Assembly: GCA_020746995.1 (NCBI GenBank)
Contig: JAGPXD010000003.1
Span: 5,828,001 to 5,892,000, forward strand
Reading direction: 5' to 3'
Source: Plectosphaerella cucumerina
Taxonomy: Eukaryota > Ascomycota > Sordariomycetes > Glomerellales > Plectosphaerellaceae
Length of the DNA: 64,000 nucleotides
Position numbers and translations under genes: made by a program. Positions 22,116-32,883 of the stretch are shown piece after piece. The first letter of the stretch is position 1. Every line of letters begins with the position of its first letter. Below the pieces are notes generated by a model. It was not told the DNA's origin. It saw only the letters and a program-made list of their open reading frames with translations, and ran no database searches.

Positions 22116-22967
22116 TGCGACGATAGACGTAATGTCGTATGGTGGAGAACAATGACAAGACGGTATGGCAATATCGCAGTCTTATAGGAGTGCAGTGCCC
22201 TTGCCGCCAATTCTGATGCCAGTCGCCGTTGCAACACCACATCGCATCGGCCCAGGGCCAACAGGCACCATCCTGCCCGTGATGCAGTAGCGTCGGCGTT
22301 GGCACAGCGGGAGTGGCTGGCGGCTCAAGTGACGGGCCGACCGGACGATCTCTCCCCTGCAGGCGTTCCGATCCTTAAGGAACGGAGGCACAATGCCCGA
22401 GGCCTGATGAACGACATGGGCCGATTTCCCCGCGCCTTGCCTGCGGGGTAGACCGGACTGTGGTCATTGTCGTGGATGGCGACGGACTTCAGGATTACTG
22501 TGGACGACAAGAAGAGAGAAGAGACCGTGAAACCTCCATTGAAACATGATGTAACAAGGGTTCCTGCAGCAACTCAAGAAGACACTCCGCACTGGTAGTC
22601 GCTGGAAGACAGGTATCACGGAAACCTCGCAAGGGGGATGCCACAAAGTTTAGGTGCTAGGACGGGAGTGGAAAAGAGGTCGGTAAACGGGTCCTTGCTC
22701 GGGTTGCATCCGGCGTAGTTTTCCGCCTGCACGGCGGATATATCGACATCATCCGTGCATGTGGCTCGGCATAGTGGCGCGCCGGCCCTCCACTGCCGTA
22801 AGACCCTTTCCCAATCACGTTTTACCAGACTCGTCACCCATCCTGATGGTTCCTATGGAGAGGAAGTTTGGTCGAAACCATGATTGCAACCCGTGATGCT
22901 GGCGGCTGAGACCAAGATAACTTGAATGAGATGGACGAAGAAAACAGGCCATTCAACGTGAAACTAC
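22116..22967. other. Intergenic region upstream of the beta-galactosidase gene
   Basis: About 850 bp with no supported gene. It is the promoter side of the beta-galactosidase gene and the 3' flank of the HET locus. Confidence 0.5.
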
Positions 22968-25929
22968 CTACCCGTTCATTTTGACGATGAGATGGGCCAA
23001 GCTCGACAGGAAGCAGTAAGAGGAAAACAATGACAACAGCGGAGCCCAGTACGAAATGTATGTCAGGATCGGCGCAAATGGCCTCATCACTGACGGTAGC
23101 CAGATTGGTTGCCCGGGAACCCATCCGTCCTCAAATGTTGCCTTGTAGATCTTCAGCACAGCGGCCTCTTCGTAGTCAATCTTCCACAGAAATAGTCGTT
23201 GGGAATAGAAGCCAACTGCAATGGTGAAGAGAAATGCGAGTAGATGCAGCCATAACGGCACGGCATCATACCCGGTAGATAGTTGCAAGATGACGTGAGG
23301 AACTGTTGGGATCTGAAGAGCCAGGAGTAGCAGACCATCGTACACGGTCATGGGGAGCGATATGAGGCCCTTTTGGGCGTAGAAGTCGCGGTCCCTGCGA
23401 AGATAGCGCCCCTGAGCATCTTTGTCGACGGCTGAAAACTCGTGTTAGCATCTGCTGTACCTGACTATGATAGCTACCCACCTTGTTCAATGATCATCTC
23501 ATGGTAGGGCGGCAGCATGTTGTGCACGGCAACAAGTGGCATCGCTGGCTCGTCCATGCCATTACCCCCGAAGGACCCAAAATGGAGCGAATGGTACCCC
23601 GAACTGGACAGTCGAAGCGGGTTCGAACAGAGACACGGCCTTCGGAATCTGGGTCACTTTCCGATAGGATGAGAAACCTGGCCCCACGAACTTGAGCGGC
23701 GCCCGTCTTGAGCTGCTCGGGATCCGTGTAGTGTATGTCCAAACTCAGGCAGGCTCTCTGGTTGACATGTCGTGGAAGCTCGTCGTTTTCTGGCGCCAAG
23801 CATTGAAGGGATACTTCCATGATGTCTCGCATCTTCTCCCAGTTGATCCGCACTGTGAACTCTGAGAGGATCATGCTGCCGCGATTTGCAAGTATGATGC
23901 CGGTGTGAGTGAACCCTGACTGGAATCCCGGCTTTGCTTCGAGGAAGAGGCCATCCGGGGTGGGAACAAGAGTGGTCATCCCAAAGACCTGCTCTGGTCC
24001 GGGGTGCGATGGAACCCATCGATCCGGACAATCTTTCCCAGCCAAAGGTCGGTCGTATTCGTTGTACAAGATTTCGGTCGGAAAACGCTTCAAGCTGTTC
24101 AGAATGACCTTGGTTCTCTGAACGGGCTCCTCGACATCCCGGAGCTGTGCGAAACTGACGTTCGTCAGGTTGGCGAAGATTGCGTGAAGGTCCTTTGGCA
24201 GTGTCGTCTGGCGTCGTCCCAGTAGATTCCACGTGTCGGCGAAGCGAGCTAGGAACTCTAGGTCGTCAGGCTGCACCGAATTGTAAAAGAACTTGACCAG
24301 TGGCAGTCGCTGACCTGACACGAATCTGGCAGCCTCGATCAATGCGCGGCTCAAAACGTCCGCTGATATGTTCTCCGCAGGCTCCATGCCGTAGAAAGGA
24401 CCTTCCACACCCTCGGCGACGTTTCCCGAAGCTCTGAGAGCCGAAGATAGGTTGTCGTTGTAGAAGTCCTTGATCATTTCCCAGACCGGCACGGCGGATT
24501 GAAAGATTCGGCGACGGTCCTTTGCAGCTTGATCCTCCATGCTGATGGTGATGGATGCGTCCTTGAACTGAAACAGGCATTCCCTGGCCAACACACCCTC
24601 CTGGAGCGTCCAGCATCTTGTGTTCCATTTTGAGGTGACAGTGGAGGCGACTAGAAAATCGGCCGTGTTCTCCTCCAAACTCAGGTTCTCCAGGTCGCGA
24701 TCCAGTACCAGAACTTGGGCCGCGCCGGTGTAGATGAGTGCCATCTTGTTTATGGCGATCTCGTTCGTCTCTGGGTGTTACTTGTATACCGGAATACTCA
24801 GAGTGTCCATCCAGAATGGCGAACTCGTAGATTGGTTGGGCTCTGGGTCTGGTTGTTGATGTAAGTAGCCTGCAAGCTTCCGCAGCTGGCATGCTGGTAG
24901 AGCATTCCTTTCCGGGTTACCCATTCCATCAACCCAGACGTGCGAAATGGCGGTGTACTCCAAAGTGGAGGAAGTGGCACAGGCTTCAAGCTGAAGAGAA
25001 GTCCCGCCGTCGGCAGTGGTCTTGATCCTGACAAGAGGGATTTCGTTGTTGCGCACAATGCGAACGACATCTTCATCAGGAACGCCAACCATCGAGCACC
25101 GGCAGCCATCCTGGACATGTCGTGAGGTAGGAGACGAGGGCAAGGACGCAAGGTTGGTGTTGTAAGCAGTGCACGATGAAGTCGAGCATGACCCATGGTC
25201 CGCCGTGATGCCGTTGTCGCGAGCCAAGAAGGACAAATAGTACGACATCATGTACTCTGTGCGGCAGAAAACGGTGACAATATGAGATGGGCACCATCGC
25301 TGGGCTCTCATTCTTTCAGCCAAGACTCGTTGCACCGGGTTGAACTGCCGTGTGTCTGCGATGGCGTTGTTGAGCACGGTACGTCGAAGAGCGTGGGGTG
25401 CGAATCTCGTGCTAGAGTAGTGCGAATATCGGTCGCCCGCCATAAGCCCGATGCTGATGAAGTCTCTGACAAAGTCGATCAAAACTTTGATAGATAAGAA
25501 TACGGCGATGCTGGGCTCGTCGTCCGTGTCCACCTGATCGAGTCTACTGCTGGCCCTGGTGACGTCGCTGAGCCTCTTTTGTACTCCTTCGATGCGATGA
25601 AGGTTTCGACGAGAGCGCAGCTCAATGGTCGTTTCCGCGATGATGCCAGTGAGAGGCTTCGCATCTATGTATTGACCGTCAAGGCTGACAAAGGAGGCAC
25701 GCTCGACGGGTGCACCTGCAAGTGCATCGATCAGGCCGAAGAACAGCCATTCTTGAGCAAGGCTTGCAGTCTCTCGGGCGGGGCGAGTGATGTCGATGCC
25801 AGCACTGGAGGCGAAGCTAACTCGAGCAGGGAACGAGTCGAAGTCGTCATCATCAAGTCTGAAGCCGGGGAGATACGGAGCCGTGATCGGCGGCAGCTTG
25901 GAGGTAGTTGGTAGCGTAAGGTAGTCCAT
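22968..25929 (-). pseudogene. HET-domain protein with C-terminal membrane segments, interrupted by an in-frame TAA
   Basis: The frame starts at ATG 25929 (MDYLTLPTT) and is open for 383 codons. It contains the first HET block, LEYTAISHVWVDGMGNPE, and ends at FWMDTLSIPVYK before TAA at 24778-24780. The same frame resumes at once with ETNEIAINKMALIYTGAAQVLVLD, the next HET block, so the stop sits inside the domain. The gap of about 20 bp is too short for an intron. Later exons are inferred around 23540-23480 and 23431-22968; the first of these joints (near 23590) is uncertain, while the second intron (23481-23432) has GTGGGT, a GCTAACAC branch site and TTTTCAG. The last exon encodes three membrane segments. 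HET proteins trigger incompatibility cell death. This allele is probably null unless the stop is a sequencing error. Confidence 0.7.
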
Positions 25930-26096
25930 CGTCAGAGAATGAGGGGAAATCAGGGATGAGGGGCAAGTTCAAAAGCCTGAGGACATCTTGTGCTATTTAT
26001 GGGACAGGCTGAGGTTGGTGACAGGGGTCCCGAAAATGGCAGCTCAACCCCTCAAAGCTGACATGTACCCTTCAGCCGTGAGATAAGGTACTTGCC

Positions 26097-27759
26097 CTAC
26101 TGTTGAGACTTCTCTACCTTACTCCACCAGAACTCAGATTCCTTCCGGGCCCAAGTATCATCCATCATCTCGGCTGCGGGACCAGGCTGACCCCCTACCA
26201 ACTCCTTGTTCTTGAGCCCAAACACCATGGCGCGTGGCGTCGCCTGGTGATATTGCTCCCACTTGGGCAGCTTCGAGTCCGTCGAGTTGGGATCGCCCTT
26301 GACGATGAAGCTCGAGACGTAGGCGTTGAGGGTCTTGGCCAGCTCTGCTTGGGTGGGAGAAATGCCCATGACCTTCGGGTCGCAGAACTCGTACCGCATG
26401 TTGTCACCATGCCTGGCTCCGTCAATGACAGACCCCTCGAGAGCCCACTGGTAGAGGTAGACTGGGACAGACGCGGCTGATGCGAATTCGGCCGTCTGCC
26501 TAACAGGACCCTGGTAGGCGTAGTTGGCATATGCTGCTTCCACTCGCTTGTATTGCGAGCCGACGCCGCTTCGTGATTCCACGTATGGAGAATCCGCGGT
26601 CTTCAGAGGGTCTGGATAAAGGGAGTCGAGGACGGCAACCTCCTCCTCGTTGAGGGGAACAAGTTCTGCAAAGAACTTGCTGAACCCTGCTGACGTCGAG
26701 AGCTTCTTGTCGACGTAGATGGAGCCCTCGTTGTGTGTGAAACCCGTCATGATAGGAACCTTGTGCCACTTCCCAGTCTTCCAGGTCTCCAGCGGCGGTC
26801 TCGGGATGATGTCGCCGTCGATCACCGGCTGGAACGCCCAACGTAGTGAGGGGTTGTACTTGTCAAACACGGCTGTCTGGGCGCGGCAGATTTCGTCGTA
26901 TGAGACAGACGACCGCAGGTAGGGGAGGACCTCGTCGTCGGAGATGTCTTTGGGCACGCCGACCTCCTTCAGGAAGTCCCGGAACTGAGACTCATGAACG
27001 CCGGCATTGTATGGCCGGACAGCCCGAGATGTTGTTGCTCCAGATTCGATGATGACACGGTGGAAGAGCGGCGGCTGGCCCTCCTTGTAGTTCATCAGAT
27101 GGTGTCCGATCTTCGCAAACAGTAAGTAACGAGTCAACACATTAGACAGAGATACCTACGGAGTGTGCGCCGGCAGAGAGACCGAAGAGGGTGACGTTGT
27201 TGGGGTCGCCGCCGAAAGCCGCGATGTTGTCCCGCACCCATTCGAAAAGAAGGATCTGATCCTTAAGGCCAAGGTTGAGAGCGCCATCCTTTGCTGTCAC
27301 CGATGAGGGCAGGAAACCCAACGCTCCGAGCCGATAGTTGAACGAAACAGCGATGTACGGGGCCTCCGACCAAGCCACCATGGATGCTGTGTTGTGTCCA
27401 GATGATGTGCCGCGGTTGAAAGCGCCGCCATGGACGTAGAGGGCAACCGGCAGAAGCTGTGTTGAGCCTTCGCTCAGGGGTTTGCGGAAAATGTTGGTAG
27501 TCAGGCAATCTTCGCTGTAGTTCAACTTGGGCCCTCCTGCAAACAGCGGCTTGCCCGGTGCCGCGGGACCGTATTGCGACGCATCGATGGTAGCGTCCGG
27601 GTTTGGCTTGACGGGCTCGGCGGGGCGGAACCGTCGTTCTCCTGTCGGCGGAAGAGCGAACGGGACGCCGCGGAAGGACTCGACGGGTTGGGGAAGGTCG
27701 TCCGTCAGCGTCAAGCCGACGACGGTTCCCTGAGGCAGTTGCACGGTAGGACGGCTCAT
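26097..27759 (-). CDS. Carboxylesterase type B (alpha/beta hydrolase)
   Basis: Two exons, 27759-27160 and 27110-26097, give 537 aa. The 49-bp intron lies just after the nucleophile elbow. The protein shows the type-B signature: GTVVGLTLTDDL, FRGVPFALPPTGERRF, EDCLTTNIFRK, LYVHGGAFNRGTSSGHN (oxyanion hole), FGGDPNNVTLFGLSAGAHS with the catalytic Ser in GLSAG (about residue 197), and a likely catalytic His in ARHGDNMRYEF. There is no signal peptide at the chosen ATG. An upstream extension of the frame has no ATG. It is likely a cytosolic esterase or lipase of unknown substrate. Confidence 0.92.
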
Positions 27760-28643
27760 TGTTACTGGAGTTGCGGTATGTGATGCGTTGTCTGAGAGGT
27801 GAAGTCGCTGGTTGAAGCCTTGGGAGGGGGATGGTGCTGGTTTGTAGGCCGTGAAGACCCTGGATGACGCGAGTGGGCGGGCAACTTGGCTTGCGGGGCG
27901 GAGTTGCTCCGTTGTCGGGAGGGGCACGGCATTTAAGGGGGTTTGACTTAGGGGACCGGCCGGCTCACAACTAGACGCCGTTGGCCCCGAATGACGGCGA
28001 TGCCGGATCTACATCTAAGGCCCGAGGCCGTTGCAAGCCGGCACCGGCAAACTTATCGGGGAACCGCAAATCGCAATCACTGAGAAGCGCCCAAGCCTCA
28101 ATTCTCCGTCGGAGAGTTTCCGACGAAGTCCGATAATGTCGTTATCTTCGACCCGTCCTGCGCCCCATGAAGCGGGGAGGCTGCTGAGGGAACCGGGGCG
28201 GCGGGTCCAACTGGGTCGGTATTGCGGCATCTTATCACGATTGCGAAGATGGAGCTCGGAGTGATAGAACAAGTGCTGATTCAACGCACCAAACCAAGGG
28301 AGATCTCGAGGTTACAGAGTCGTGACATACGCGGATACATATTCCCTTTAAGCAACCAATACCGTTGGCGGAGGCCCGATTCTCGATACATTAGCGGACA
28401 ATAACCTCACCGGCTCCAAGCAAATAGATCTCAAGCCTCCTCCACACCGAAAAGTACCTCAATACAATACAACTAGACTCAGTGCTACACTAATACCTAG
28501 AATCCGCATCGCCGGTTGTCGCAGACATCGCAGACATAGACAGCAAATAATCCCACAATACGGTTGCCAATTAGTCCCCAACGTTATGATTTCAGTGTGC
28601 ATCTGAGCGATGAATCTTGGTGACTTGACGCGAAGTGTACCTC
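27760..28643. other. Intergenic region
   Basis: About 0.9 kb between the esterase start and the 3' end of the membrane-protein gene. No supported feature was seen. Confidence 0.4.
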
Positions 28644-29186
28644 TCATCCCAAGGTATCGGCCCTTAGGTACTTGTGCGCTGCCTCCACCGCCCTGCTGCG
28701 AGTCTCATCGCGTTGCATGATCTGCGACTCGGCCGTCCCAGCCAACATGATCCTCACCCGATGTACAATGCCAGTAACCCCTTCCACTGCTATGCCAAGA
28801 TAGATCCCGGCTAAAGACCAGAATATGCCAACGTAGCCATGTCGCGTGGATGTTGAAGTCAACATGGTGCAAACTGTGGATGCGCCGAATCCCGGGATAG
28901 CAGAAGTTGCGTACACGCCGTAGTCGTTAGGCCATATCGCTCCCACCGGATCGAGAACCGCAATGAGAGGGATTGCCTGAGCCATGACGAGAACAGCACC
29001 CGCAAGCATGACTACAGGCACATCATGTTCAGCCGGCGACCAGTCGCTATATCCCAAGGCGTCGATGATGAGCCAGGAGACGATGGCGGCAGCAAGACAA
29101 CGCAGTACGCTGTCGGCCCCAAAAACAGGATGCGACAACGAGAGTGGTTCGCGAGGAGGCGTTGAAGGGGAGATTGTGCCAGCCAT
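28644..29186 (-). CDS. Small multi-pass membrane protein of unknown function
   Basis: Single-exon protein of 180 aa from ATG 29186 (MAGTISPSTPPRE). Four hydrophobic stretches are visible: VLRCLAAAIVSWLIIDALGY, VPVVMLAGAVLVMAQAIPLIAV, around YATSAIPGFGASTVCTML, and VGIFWSLAGIYLGIAVEGV. A charged C-terminal tail follows (MQRDETRSRAVEAAHKYL). The first stretch may serve as a signal anchor. No family is recognised. The open frame begins 8 codons upstream. Confidence 0.55.
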   Translation of the reverse strand: MAGTISPSTPPREPLSLSHPVFGADSVLRCLAAAIVSWLIIDALGYSDWSPAEHDVPVVMLAGAVLVMAQAIPLIAVLDPVGAIWPNDYGVYATSAIPGFGASTVCTMLTSTSTRHGYVGIFWSLAGIYLGIAVEGVTGIVHRVRIMLAGTAESQIMQRDETRSRAVEAAHKYLRADTLG

Positions 29187-30717
29187 TTGGATCGAGGAAG
29201 ACACCAACAAGGTTGTTCGAAGGTTAGGTTGGTGAAAGAAAGGAGAGATTCTGGGAATGCTGAGGAGGGGTCGAGAATTGCATCAGATTCGAGGTGAGGG
29301 GGAGGCACAGCATGAACGGGGAGGCTGGTAGTAATGAACTCGATGATTGGACCTGACGTCTGACGATGATGCCAGCCGGGCAACAACCGAGCTTGAGAAC
29401 CCCTGCCACCCTACCTCCAACCCTCGACCAACAAGCACCTCGTATTCAGGGGGTTTGCGAGTCATTCCCGACTTCCATCTCTGGATGGCTTAGTTGTTAC
29501 CGGAGTGTTACATGTGCTACATGTAGTCACTTGGGAAAATCGCCTTCTGACATAAAACGCCAAGAGAAAGGTCACTGCTGGACAGATGAGACTCAGCTTG
29601 TTGGCCTGTCTCATGGATAATGACACGGGGTGCAGGGCCAACCGAGTAAGTAAGCCTCCAAACGAAGCTGATAGCTAGCTTGCCCCCTTGGAGATCCTTC
29701 ATCACTGAGGCAAGAAGTTGAAGTTCCACGTGATCTCATCAGCCGGACGCAGAAGTAGCCAAGAAAGAAAAGAAACTGCCATGGGGTCAAATGTTACAAT
29801 GGCGACGCATCTACGTGTTGATATGGTCGTTGATGAACAAGATTGCAGAGGTTGTCGTACAGGCCTCCCTCCAAGCTTCAGGAGCAACACCATCGCCTCA
29901 AAATCTAGCAAGTCGTCCTTTCATATTTAATAATTCCGAAGGAACGCACCGTCACAGCTGCCAGGATATACATAAGTCTCCTTCCACGAAGTGAGAAACT
30001 CAATCGGCGTCCACATCAAAGCGGACGCAAACAGCGCCAACTGCCCCCGACGCCAATGTGAATGAAGCCAGCTGAATGGTCAGCGCCTTAACCAGAGGCA
30101 CAGCATATCCGACTGAAGGATCAGATCTATGCGCCCGAGTGACGGCATGGAAAGACAGATGCAGCTTTTCAAGGGTCGAGGCGAACTTGGAACCAGTTGT
30201 GAGGTGCATGCCGACGCCCCCCGCGCCAAGAAATCAGGGACCACGGTTGCGCCGTACCATGGCGGCACTTGATGCCACTTCAGTATCGACACGGACTTAC
30301 TCACCCACACTTTTCGTATCAAAATCTCAAGCGGCGGGGGTTATTTCCTGATGTTTTACAAGATCGACCTTGCAGGACCAGCTGGCCCCCTCGTGGTTGG
30401 CCAACGGAGCAATGGGTCCAGCACCATGCGACGTGGATTTAGTCGTGGAGAATCTAGCCATTGGGCTTCGACAACGGGCCTCGTGGGCTTATCAGTTGGT
30501 GAGAACCGGGACCATTCGTCTCCCCAGCAATGCAGGATGCGCACACGTGCAAGAGTTGAGGGAAAAGACATGCGATGCCACCATGCCTGGTTCTCGCCAT
30601 GACATCATGGCCCTTGATGTAGGTGCATTAATATCTGTGATGCAGGTGCTGTACCGGCATTCCAGGGCAGAGGTAACGGTCTGTTCCCTCATCTTTCTCC
30701 TCAAAGCAAGATCCATC
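29187..30717. other. Gene-poor stretch
   Basis: About 1.5 kb without a supported gene. The frame of the next gene is open back to 30370, but that part has no signal-like or domain-like sequence. AT-rich patches occur near 29500 and 29930. Confidence 0.45.
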
Positions 30718-32265
30718 ATGTTACCCAAGTCTTTCTCATTCTCTCTCGTCTTCTTCTCGTTCGCCCTTGCGGTGGGCCAGGTGCACAGCCGTGCCATTGA
30801 TCTCCTCGCTGAGGATGTCTTTGCCGAAGATATCGACATCTTTGCCCGAAACAGCTCCTTTTCGTGGAACAGGGACCGCTCCCTGTTCACCTTTGACTAC
30901 TCGACGGACTCGCCACACGCCACCAACTGGATCGGTATCTACGCCTCCAACGGCGGCCCGGTAAACCAAGTCAAGCCCGAGGCGTCCATGAAGTGGGCGT
31001 ATGCGCCAAATGCGTCAGGCTCCATCACCGTCCCAGCCGACAGCCTTGCTGGGGGCAGCTATAAGGCCTACTTCCTTGCACGCGACGGCTACAAATGGCT
31101 CGCGAGCCCCATCACCGTGAGTGTTCCCGGCCTCAGTTTTCCAAGGGGAACCGCGACGCTGCGCAACGCCAAGGTTGGCGTCGCCTACTCGGCCAGTGTC
31201 GGCGGCCTCGCCAGCTTCGCTTCGGCCAGCTTCACCAAAGTCTCGGGCACAGGATGGGTGTCTGTGAGCGCCAGCGGAGTCCTCACCGGCACCCCGACCG
31301 CGGCCGGCTCTTCGGTGGTCACCGTCAGGGCGTCGGGCAACGGGGCTACCGCCGACATCGTCGTGACTATCCCCGTGCGGGCTGCCGGGGATTGTCTGGT
31401 TCAGAACGTGCGCGTCATGACATATAACATGTGGGCTGGCGGCTCGAACATGAACAACTTCCACCAGAAACAGCTCCGAGCCCTGATCGAAGCCAACGTT
31501 GATATCGTTGGCCTTCAGGAGGCTGATCCCCACCGGGCTGGCGCGCTCGCCGACTCACTCGGCTGGCACTACTGGGAGAGCGCCGGCAACGGCAGGACTG
31601 CTATCCTCAGCAGGTACCCGATTTCCGAAACATACAGCCACGTTGGCGTCTCCGTCGCGGCACGCGTTGCCCTCGACGGGGGCCAGCAGATCAACGTCTG
31701 GAGCGCCCACCTTACCGCCTACCCGTACGGCCCGTACGAGGCCTGCAATGAGGGCAAGTCGCCGCAGCAGGTCCTCGCTGCCGAGACCTCGTCTGGTCGC
31801 TTCGGGGAGATGAACGCCATCGTGAGCGCTATGAAGCCTCAGATCGCCGCCAACGGCTCTGTCCCGGTGCTGCTGCTTGGCGACTTCAACGCGCCATCCC
31901 ATCTGGACTGGACGCCGGCCCTGCAGGACAAGAACTGCGGCTACGCCGATATTCAGTGGCCGACATCGCGGATCCCTACCGACGCCGGGCTGATCGACTC
32001 GTTCCGCGTAGCCAACCCAGATCCGGCCGCGGTTCAGGGTACCACCTGGTCGCCCATCTACCCGTTGAGCGGCGGCACCAGCGGACGCGCGGAGCCGCAG
32101 GACCGCATCGACTACATCTACCACGCCGGCAACGTCCAGGTGTCGGGCTCGAAGACCTTTGTCATCGGGAAGCCGAGCCCTGTGCCAGGCCATGCCAACA
32201 ACGAATGGACGTCAGACCATGCGGCAGTGGTGACCCAGTACAGGCTCAACTCGGGGACTTGCTGA
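30718..32265 (+). CDS. Secreted endonuclease/exonuclease/phosphatase-family protein with Ig-like modules
   Basis: Single exon, 515 aa. A signal peptide (MLPKSFSFSLVFFSFALAVGQ) is followed by a beta-sandwich module about 42-135 (TNWIGIYA, YKAYFLARDGYKWLASP), then a putative-Ig (He_PIG-like) module about 138-218 ending SGVLTGTPTAAGSSVVTVRA, and an EEP catalytic domain about 224-515. EEP motifs are VMTYNMWAGG, DIVGLQEAD (metal Glu), VLLLGDFNAP and EWTSDHAAVV (catalytic Asp-His). Such enzymes cut phosphodiester or phospholipid bonds (DNase I or sphingomyelinase type). The substrate is unknown. The lack of introns and the bacterial-style Ig module hint at transfer. The ATG at 30718 is chosen for the signal peptide. 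Confidence 0.85.
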   Translation: MLPKSFSFSLVFFSFALAVGQVHSRAIDLLAEDVFAEDIDIFARNSSFSWNRDRSLFTFDYSTDSPHATNWIGIYASNGGPVNQVKPEASMKWAYAPNASGSITVPADSLAGGSYKAYFLARDGYKWLASPITVSVPGLSFPRGTATLRNAKVGVAYSASVGGLASFASASFTKVSGTGWVSVSASGVLTGTPTAAGSSVVTVRASGNGATADIVVTIPVRAAGDCLVQNVRVMTYNMWAGGSNMNNFHQKQLRALIEANVDIVGLQEADPHRAGALADSLGWHYWESAGNGRTAILSRYPISETYSHVGVSVAARVALDGGQQINVWSAHLTAYPYGPYEACNEGKSPQQVLAAETSSGRFGEMNAIVSAMKPQIAANGSVPVLLLGDFNAPSHLDWTPALQDKNCGYADIQWPTSRIPTDAGLIDSFRVANPDPAAVQGTTWSPIYPLSGGTSGRAEPQDRIDYIYHAGNVQVSGSKTFVIGKPSPVPGHANNEWTSDHAAVVTQYRLNSGTC

Positions 32266-32883
32266 TAGTGTGTGTCTGTTGTGGACTGAGGGGTACTTTT
32301 GAATTCAGAACTCAGAGTCTCTGACTGATGGCTGGATATGCCGGCCAGGTGGTGATGGAGGGGCGTGGGAGGTTGAGTAAGGGGGCTCAGGTCGGGCAGC
32401 GGGCAATTGATGGCCTCATTGAGCGTGTCACTGTCAAAGATTATCTCCCCGCAGCTTAGGTACGGAGTCATCAGATAAGAATGATGCTTACAGTACTACT
32501 GCTTTAACTCCGGGCTGCTCACCGATCTGGGACATCCAGAACCCCTGAAAGCCGACCGGAGAAAGGGCGTTCGTCGACCTACGACTCATCACGGCGTCTG
32601 ACATGCAAACCCCGGGGGGAAAGATTTTTCGCCGCGACGCCCTTTTCTGTCTTGTCTCCGTAAGGCGTCGTTGTGATGGGTCCGTAGCGGGGAGCATCAT
32701 TGGGCTTTCACCCCTGAACAGCGGGGCCTAGACCGGTCCCCAGCACCTCTTCGTGCTGTCAGCGCGCATTGTCAGCAGCTCCTTCGAGTGTCAGCTTGGG
32801 GAGATTGTATTTAAACGACAGTGGTGACTCCTTCGCGGTGAGAGGCCCTCTCTGTTCCCCTCCTCAACAGTCCAAGCTTCGAA
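32266..32883. other. Intergenic region
   Basis: About 0.6 kb with no supported gene. It includes the promoter of the MFS gene, with a TATA-like TATTTAAA at about 32808. Confidence 0.4.

Noticed and set aside
24769..24790. Tiny intron removing the TAA in the HET gene
   Set aside because: The only possible GT...AG there is about 19 bp, far below fungal intron size, and would break the frame.
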